This document shows, piece by piece, positions 60,274-64,000 of a stretch of DNA of 64,000 nt. The translations under genes were made by a program, and so were the position numbers. Position 1 is the stretch's first letter. Each line of letters opens with the position of its first letter. The DNA is taken from assembly GCF_001420605.1 (NCBI RefSeq), contig NZ_LJIZ01000003.1:124001-188000 (forward strand), given 5' to 3'. This stretch comes from Bacillus sp. FJAT-25509 (GTDB lineage Bacteria; Bacillota; Bacilli; Bacillales; Bacillaceae_G). The notes below the pieces were generated by a model. That model had not been told where the DNA came from. It searched no databases and was given only the letters and a program-made list of their open reading frames with translations.

Positions 60274-61701
60274 TTATTGGATGTTTTCACTTAAAGTTAA
60301 TAAAGCCTTTTCAAACGCTTCAACTGGTGGATACGTGATCCCTGCACCAATCATGCCAATACCTGCTTCCTTATGTGCAATAGCCGTGTTGATGACTGGC
60401 ATAATACCTGTTTGAATTACTTTTCTTACATCTATTCCTGTTGAGATCCCCATGAAATCTAATAAAGGAATCGTTACATTTGGATTTTCATCCGTTGTGA
60501 TTTCTTTCATTTTTGTAGAAAAGCCAATTGCTTCATCAACTGTTCCACCTACTAGTGCGACAATCGCAGGAGCTGTCGCCATCGCAAAACCACCGATTCC
60601 GTATGTTTCTGTAATCGCACTATCTCCAATATCTAAACCTGAATCTTCTGGTTTATATCCTGCAAACATTGGTCCTACAACCTTTTGTGCTGGTCCAGTA
60701 AACCAAGTGTTTCCAGGCATACCACTTACACGAATACCGAATTCTACCCCATTACGTGCCATCGTTGTGACAATCGTACTATTTTCAATACCATGAGCAG
60801 CATCAAGAGCACATTTACAAAGCGCCATCCAAGTTGGACCTGAGAAATAATCACTGCTAGCAACGAAATCAAATACTTCACGCTTTTGTTCTGTTGTAAA
60901 ATCTGTTTCCAAAATATATGGCGTCAAAGCTTGAATTAACAAAGCTGTACCTGCATTGTTTCGATTATGACACTCATCTCCCATATGAAGAGCTTGTGCA
61001 AGCATTAATCGTAAATCAATTCCATTTTTATTTAATTTCATCGCATCTCTTAAAATAGGTCCAAATACATCGCGCATCCAGATTAAACGATCAACAACAC
61101 TTTGATCATTTGCACCCATTCTTAAGATTTTTGCCATCTGTTCACTTAAGTTTGTATAAGCGATATTTCCGTATGTTTTATTCTCAACAATGTGCATGAA
61201 CATGGAAGCGGATGTTACACCGGCCATAGAACCTACACAATTGTGTTCATGGCATGGTGAGAAAGTAATTGCACCTGAAGCTGCAACTTCGTAAGCTTCC
61301 TCTAAATCTTTTGCTAATCCTTCATACACAATTGCTCCTGTAACCGCCCCTTTCATCGGGCCGCTCATCTTATCCCAAGTAATTGGTGGACCAGCATGAA
61401 GAATCGTATGCTTTGTCATTCCTGGAACACAATTAATTGCTTGGTCGAAGCCAATTAATACTGGTTGTGAATTAATAATACGTTCTACTGCTAATTTATT
61501 TGCTGCTTCAATTTTTTCCATTACGCTTGGATCTTCTAATTTATCTAAAGCTGCAATTAGTTGAGGGTTTCCTCCACCTGGTGGTGTCCATTCTAAATGA
61601 GTTGCACTAGCATTTTGCTTTAAAATATCATCTTTAAAAAATTCAATTCCAACGTTTATAGCAGAAATTTTACTATTAAAAAGTTCGTTAATTTTATTCA
61701 T
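60274..61701 (-). CDS. allG: Oxamate carbamoyltransferase subunit AllG (DUF1116 family, YlbE type)
   Basis: A 475-residue DUF1116 protein, one of the three subunits (AllF, AllG, AllH) of the enzyme that converts oxalurate plus phosphate to oxamate and carbamoyl phosphate. Family stretches visible are HLEWTPPGGGNPQLIAALDK, GFDQAINCVPGMTKHTILHA, FSPCHEHNCVGSMAGVTSAS and VSGMPGNTWFTGPAQKVVGP. Some metal-ligand-like Cys-His clusters (CHEHNC) are notable, but the role of individual residues is not something I can state. AAGGAGAA precedes the ATG; the gene lies 2 bp after the allF (fdrA) stop. Confidence 0.9.
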   Translation of the reverse strand: MNKINELFNSKISAINVGIEFFKDDILKQNASATHLEWTPPGGGNPQLIAALDKLEDPSVMEKIEAANKLAVERIINSQPVLIGFDQAINCVPGMTKHTILHAGPPITWDKMSGPMKGAVTGAIVYEGLAKDLEEAYEVAASGAITFSPCHEHNCVGSMAGVTSASMFMHIVENKTYGNIAYTNLSEQMAKILRMGANDQSVVDRLIWMRDVFGPILRDAMKLNKNGIDLRLMLAQALHMGDECHNRNNAGTALLIQALTPYILETDFTTEQKREVFDFVASSDYFSGPTWMALCKCALDAAHGIENSTIVTTMARNGVEFGIRVSGMPGNTWFTGPAQKVVGPMFAGYKPEDSGLDIGDSAITETYGIGGFAMATAPAIVALVGGTVDEAIGFSTKMKEITTDENPNVTIPLLDFMGISTGIDVRKVIQTGIMPVINTAIAHKEAGIGMIGAGITYPPVEAFEKALLTLSENIQ

Positions 61702-61703
61702 GA

Positions 61704-63248
61704 CTATTCTCCTTTCACTACGAATTCTCTTGCTAACAACCCAGCGTTAGTACTGCTACTAGCGTGTGTAACCCCTGCAGCTAATAACTTGTTCACTTGT
61801 TCATCGAAGTTTTGAGGGTCTAAATCTGTTCCAAGTACGTATCCAATAATCTCTAAGTGTCTACCTTCTTTTTCAGCTAAGTCCTTCGCTTCGATTATTG
61901 CAGGAAGCATTACACCAACTGGATCCTCGTGAGAACCATAGCCTAAAACAAAGTCCATTACGATAACACCAACTGATGGATCCTTCGCTTCTTGTAAAAA
62001 TCTAGCGATACGAGTGGACGGATCAATCATTGGATGAGGTTTTCCTTGTGTAAAATCATCATCACCTAAGTCAATAAAAGTATGTTCCTGACTAACATTA
62101 ATGTCTTTTAAAAGGTAATCAGGATTTTTTTGGATATTGCTATATACATTGTCAAATTTATCAATCGCTGCATACATCGCTTCGTCACATAATGTACCGC
62201 CACAAAATAATCCACGAATATATTTTTGTTCTGGCGTTAATTTTGCACGAACCTCTTCAATTAGAGGAATATTTAAAGCACGTTTGTTCAAACTGCTTTC
62301 ATCAGCTCCAGCTAAAAGTACTGCCTTAAGCGCTGCTTCTTTAGACATTTTCGCAAAATGTCCTCCAGCTTGAACTACTTTTTCTTCATCTCCACCAATG
62401 AACCAAACGACAACTGGCTTTTTGCATTGCTTAATTTGGGCTAACACTTTCTCTTCTACACTTGGTGCTGGTGGCTTAGAAACTAGTACGATTACTTTAG
62501 TAGACTCATCTTCGTCTAACGCTTTAATCGCATCTAACATCATAATTCCGCCAACTTCTTCGCTTAAATCACGACCACCAGTTCCAATTAACTGGGTAAT
62601 TCCACCACCGAAATCATGGATTCGAACACTAACCTCTTGACTACCAGTTCCAGATGCACCGACGATTCCGATATTTCCTTTTCTTACAGCATTAGAGAAT
62701 GCTAATCCCACATTACTAATAATCGCTGTTCCACAATCAGGACCCATCATTAATAAACCTTTTTCATGAGCAAGCTTTTTCAATTCGATTTCTTCTTCAA
62801 CGCTTACATTATCGCTAAATAGCATGACATGTAGATCATTTTCAAGTGCTTTTCTTGCTTCTCTAGCAGCAAATGCACCATTAACAGAAATCACTGCTAG
62901 ATTTGCTTCGGGAATACTTGTTGCAGCAGAAGTAATCGTTGAATAAATGATCTCGCTTTTCGATTTTGATGTATTTTTTTTCGTTAATAATTCTTCAATT
63001 TCCACGAAAGCGTTTTCACACAATTCGTCAGTTTCAGCTTTTACAACAATGATCAAATCACTGTTTTTTGCTTCTTCAACTTCAGGAGTATTCAGACCTA
63101 CATTTTTAATTACTCCTTTATTCATTTCAGTACCCATCGCAATGATCGCTTGGTCAATACCTTCTATTTGGTTCGCTTTCGTTGATAAAGACATTAAAGA
63201 TACTGAATCAAAAAATGTATTTGGCTTTACCACAACTTGTACAGTCAT
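61704..63248 (-). CDS. fdrA: Oxamate carbamoyltransferase subunit AllF (FdrA family)
   Basis: A 514-residue protein related to succinyl-CoA synthetase-type acyl-CoA ligases (FdrA). The Rossmann/ligase half has GIVGASGTGSQEVSVRIHDF, GGGITQLIGTGGRDLSEEVG and VIVLVSKPPAPSVEEKVLAQ; the second half has RGLFCGGTLCDEAMYAAIDK and DLGDDDFTQGKPHPMIDPST. In E. coli FdrA, YlbE and YlbF were shown to be the oxamate carbamoyltransferase (AllFGH). The ATG overlaps the allH stop by 4 bases (ATGA), and GGAGGTAG precedes it, so the subunits are coupled. Confidence 0.92.
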   Translation of the reverse strand: MTVQVVVKPNTFFDSVSLMSLSTKANQIEGIDQAIIAMGTEMNKGVIKNVGLNTPEVEEAKNSDLIIVVKAETDELCENAFVEIEELLTKKNTSKSKSEIIYSTITSAATSIPEANLAVISVNGAFAAREARKALENDLHVMLFSDNVSVEEEIELKKLAHEKGLLMMGPDCGTAIISNVGLAFSNAVRKGNIGIVGASGTGSQEVSVRIHDFGGGITQLIGTGGRDLSEEVGGIMMLDAIKALDEDESTKVIVLVSKPPAPSVEEKVLAQIKQCKKPVVVWFIGGDEEKVVQAGGHFAKMSKEAALKAVLLAGADESSLNKRALNIPLIEEVRAKLTPEQKYIRGLFCGGTLCDEAMYAAIDKFDNVYSNIQKNPDYLLKDINVSQEHTFIDLGDDDFTQGKPHPMIDPSTRIARFLQEAKDPSVGVIVMDFVLGYGSHEDPVGVMLPAIIEAKDLAEKEGRHLEIIGYVLGTDLDPQNFDEQVNKLLAAGVTHASSSTNAGLLAREFVVKGE

Positions 63249-64000
63249 ACTCTACCTCCAACTTTCATTTTTGCTTCTAACCCACAGATAAGTCCTAAGG
63301 CTATATCTGTTCCGGATGAAGACCCGATATTTAATACTTTAGTTAATGCGAGAATCAAATCTCTTTCTGTTCCGTTTAGTAAGGAATGAATTAAAAGAAT
63401 AATAGACTCTCTCACTTTACCGATTGATGCTTTTTTAATAGCCATATAACTTATTTCATTTGTTAAGCTTTTCGCTTTTTTAACCACTTCTTCACAAAAT
63501 GCTTTATGTGAAAAGCAAGGGCTCGTATTAAAAATGGTTAATAATCCAACTAGAAAATCATCACCAGATGGAGTTAAGCCAGGACCGAGGCCAATTAGTG
63601 AAACGGCATGCTGTAAGGTACTAGTCGTCTGGTTGTTTACTAAATCATTCATTAGCAAACCCGTTCTTTCTTGAAGCAATTTCGACATTTGCTTTTCAAA
63701 AGAAGTCTGAAAAATAGATGCTTCTTTTATTCCGCCGCTTTTACCATGGTGGTCGATGAAATTCTTCATGAATTCGAAATTACCTTTCAAACCTTCGATA
63801 TTATCTGGTAATAACGGAAGGATGCTCTCCCATTGTTCAACATTCACAATGTGGATCGATAATTTATTAGCGATGTGTAGAATTTGATTTTCTACATAAA
63901 CAGTGTCGTTTATTTCTAAATCCAGCTTGTCAAAACATTCGACATCAATAACTAGTGTATTTGGCCCGTTATCAATTTCGTTGCATGCGACGGTGTACAA
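63245..64000 (-). CDS. allH: Oxamate carbamoyltransferase subunit AllH (DUF2877), 5' end outside window
   Basis: The C-terminal 251 residues of a DUF2877 protein (E. coli YlbF/AllH). The diagnostic motifs are IGLGPGLTPSGDDFLVGLLT and LNIGSSSGTDIALGLICGLE. The frame runs off the window edge; the TTG at 64000 is just an internal codon or possible start, so the gene is partial. It is the first of the coupled allH-fdrA-allG block, with a 4-base ATGA overlap to fdrA. Confidence 0.9.
   Translation of the reverse strand: MYTVACNEIDNGPNTLVIDVECFDKLDLEINDTVYVENQILHIANKLSIHIVNVEQWESILPLLPDNIEGLKGNFEFMKNFIDHHGKSGGIKEASIFQTSFEKQMSKLLQERTGLLMNDLVNNQTTSTLQHAVSLIGLGPGLTPSGDDFLVGLLTIFNTSPCFSHKAFCEEVVKKAKSLTNEISYMAIKKASIGKVRESIILLIHSLLNGTERDLILALTKVLNIGSSSGTDIALGLICGLEAKMKVGGRV

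Overview
This is a low-GC, AT-rich chromosome segment of an endospore-forming member of the Bacillaceae. The spore evidence is direct: an alpha/beta-type small acid-soluble spore protein, the sleB-ypeB cortex-lysis pair, a three-gene GerA-type germinant receptor operon and the remnant of a family-18 spore-cortex-type glycosidase. Gene content (archaeal-type ProS, BA3436-family luciferase-like protein with a BA3454-family small protein, yrk-type sulfur operon) points to Bacillus or a close relative such as Gottfriedia; the genus is inference.

Layout. 1-6.6 kb: end of proS, small stress/hypothetical genes, a dead IS3-family fragment, the SASP gene, an HMG-CoA-lyase-like protein that has lost its metal ligands, and uppP. 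6.7-12 kb: a small protein with a ubiquitin-like outline followed 13 bp later by a 1640-residue DUF5724/DUF4132/DUF7737 (MolR-like) protein. 12-19.4 kb: ypeB/sleB, a DUF3889 protein, a PIG-L deacetylase and a GT2-GtrA fusion for envelope glycans, a 120-bp tandem duplication and an M23 coiled-coil endopeptidase. 19.5-25 kb: BA3436/BA3454 pair, frameshifted pseudogenes, an orphan OppA and a catalase. 25-29 kb: a cellobiose-type PTS operon ending in mupG (import and cleavage of a phosphorylated disaccharide, probably MurNAc-GlcNAc). 29-33.6 kb: a VOC protein, an aminotransferase and a MocR regulator linked by three matching 22-bp operator-like sites. 34-43 kb: NagZ-DUF4309 lipoprotein, FHA-winged-helix regulator, gerA-gerC-gerB and a Cof phosphatase. 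43-47.3 kb: FMN-binding protein, ApbE and RnfD-like operon, a DUF421 protein and an interrupted DUF2231 gene. 47.5-52.2 kb: a yrk/cst-type reactive-sulfur operon with a CstR-like sensor and four matching operators. 52.4-54.3 kb: CBS protein and MFS exporter. 54.4-64 kb: a purine/ureide catabolic cluster.

How they work together. The right-hand cluster reads (minus strand) allH-fdrA(allF)-allG, an ankyrin-TPR protein, carbamate kinase, NCS1 permease, guanine-type deaminase, then an M20 ureido-hydrolase. AllFGH is the oxamate carbamoyltransferase that converts oxalurate to oxamate plus carbamoyl phosphate, and carbamate kinase turns carbamoyl phosphate into ATP, so the cluster can import a purine and end in fermentative ATP from ureides. 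The ankyrin-TPR gene shares a TAATG stop-start with the kinase gene, so it belongs to the operon, but no role is known for it. The sulfur operon detoxifies sulfide/persulfide under a persulfide-sensing repressor. MupG and NagZ suggest cell-wall sugar salvage.

The most promising leads for something undescribed are the ankyrin-TPR subunit of the oxamate pathway, the beta-grasp-like partner of the DUF4132 giant, and the metal-ligand-less HMG-CoA-lyase homologue. Several genes here are decaying (YtkA-like, zinc-ribbon, GH18, flavoprotein and IS fragments, DUF2231 with an internal TGA).
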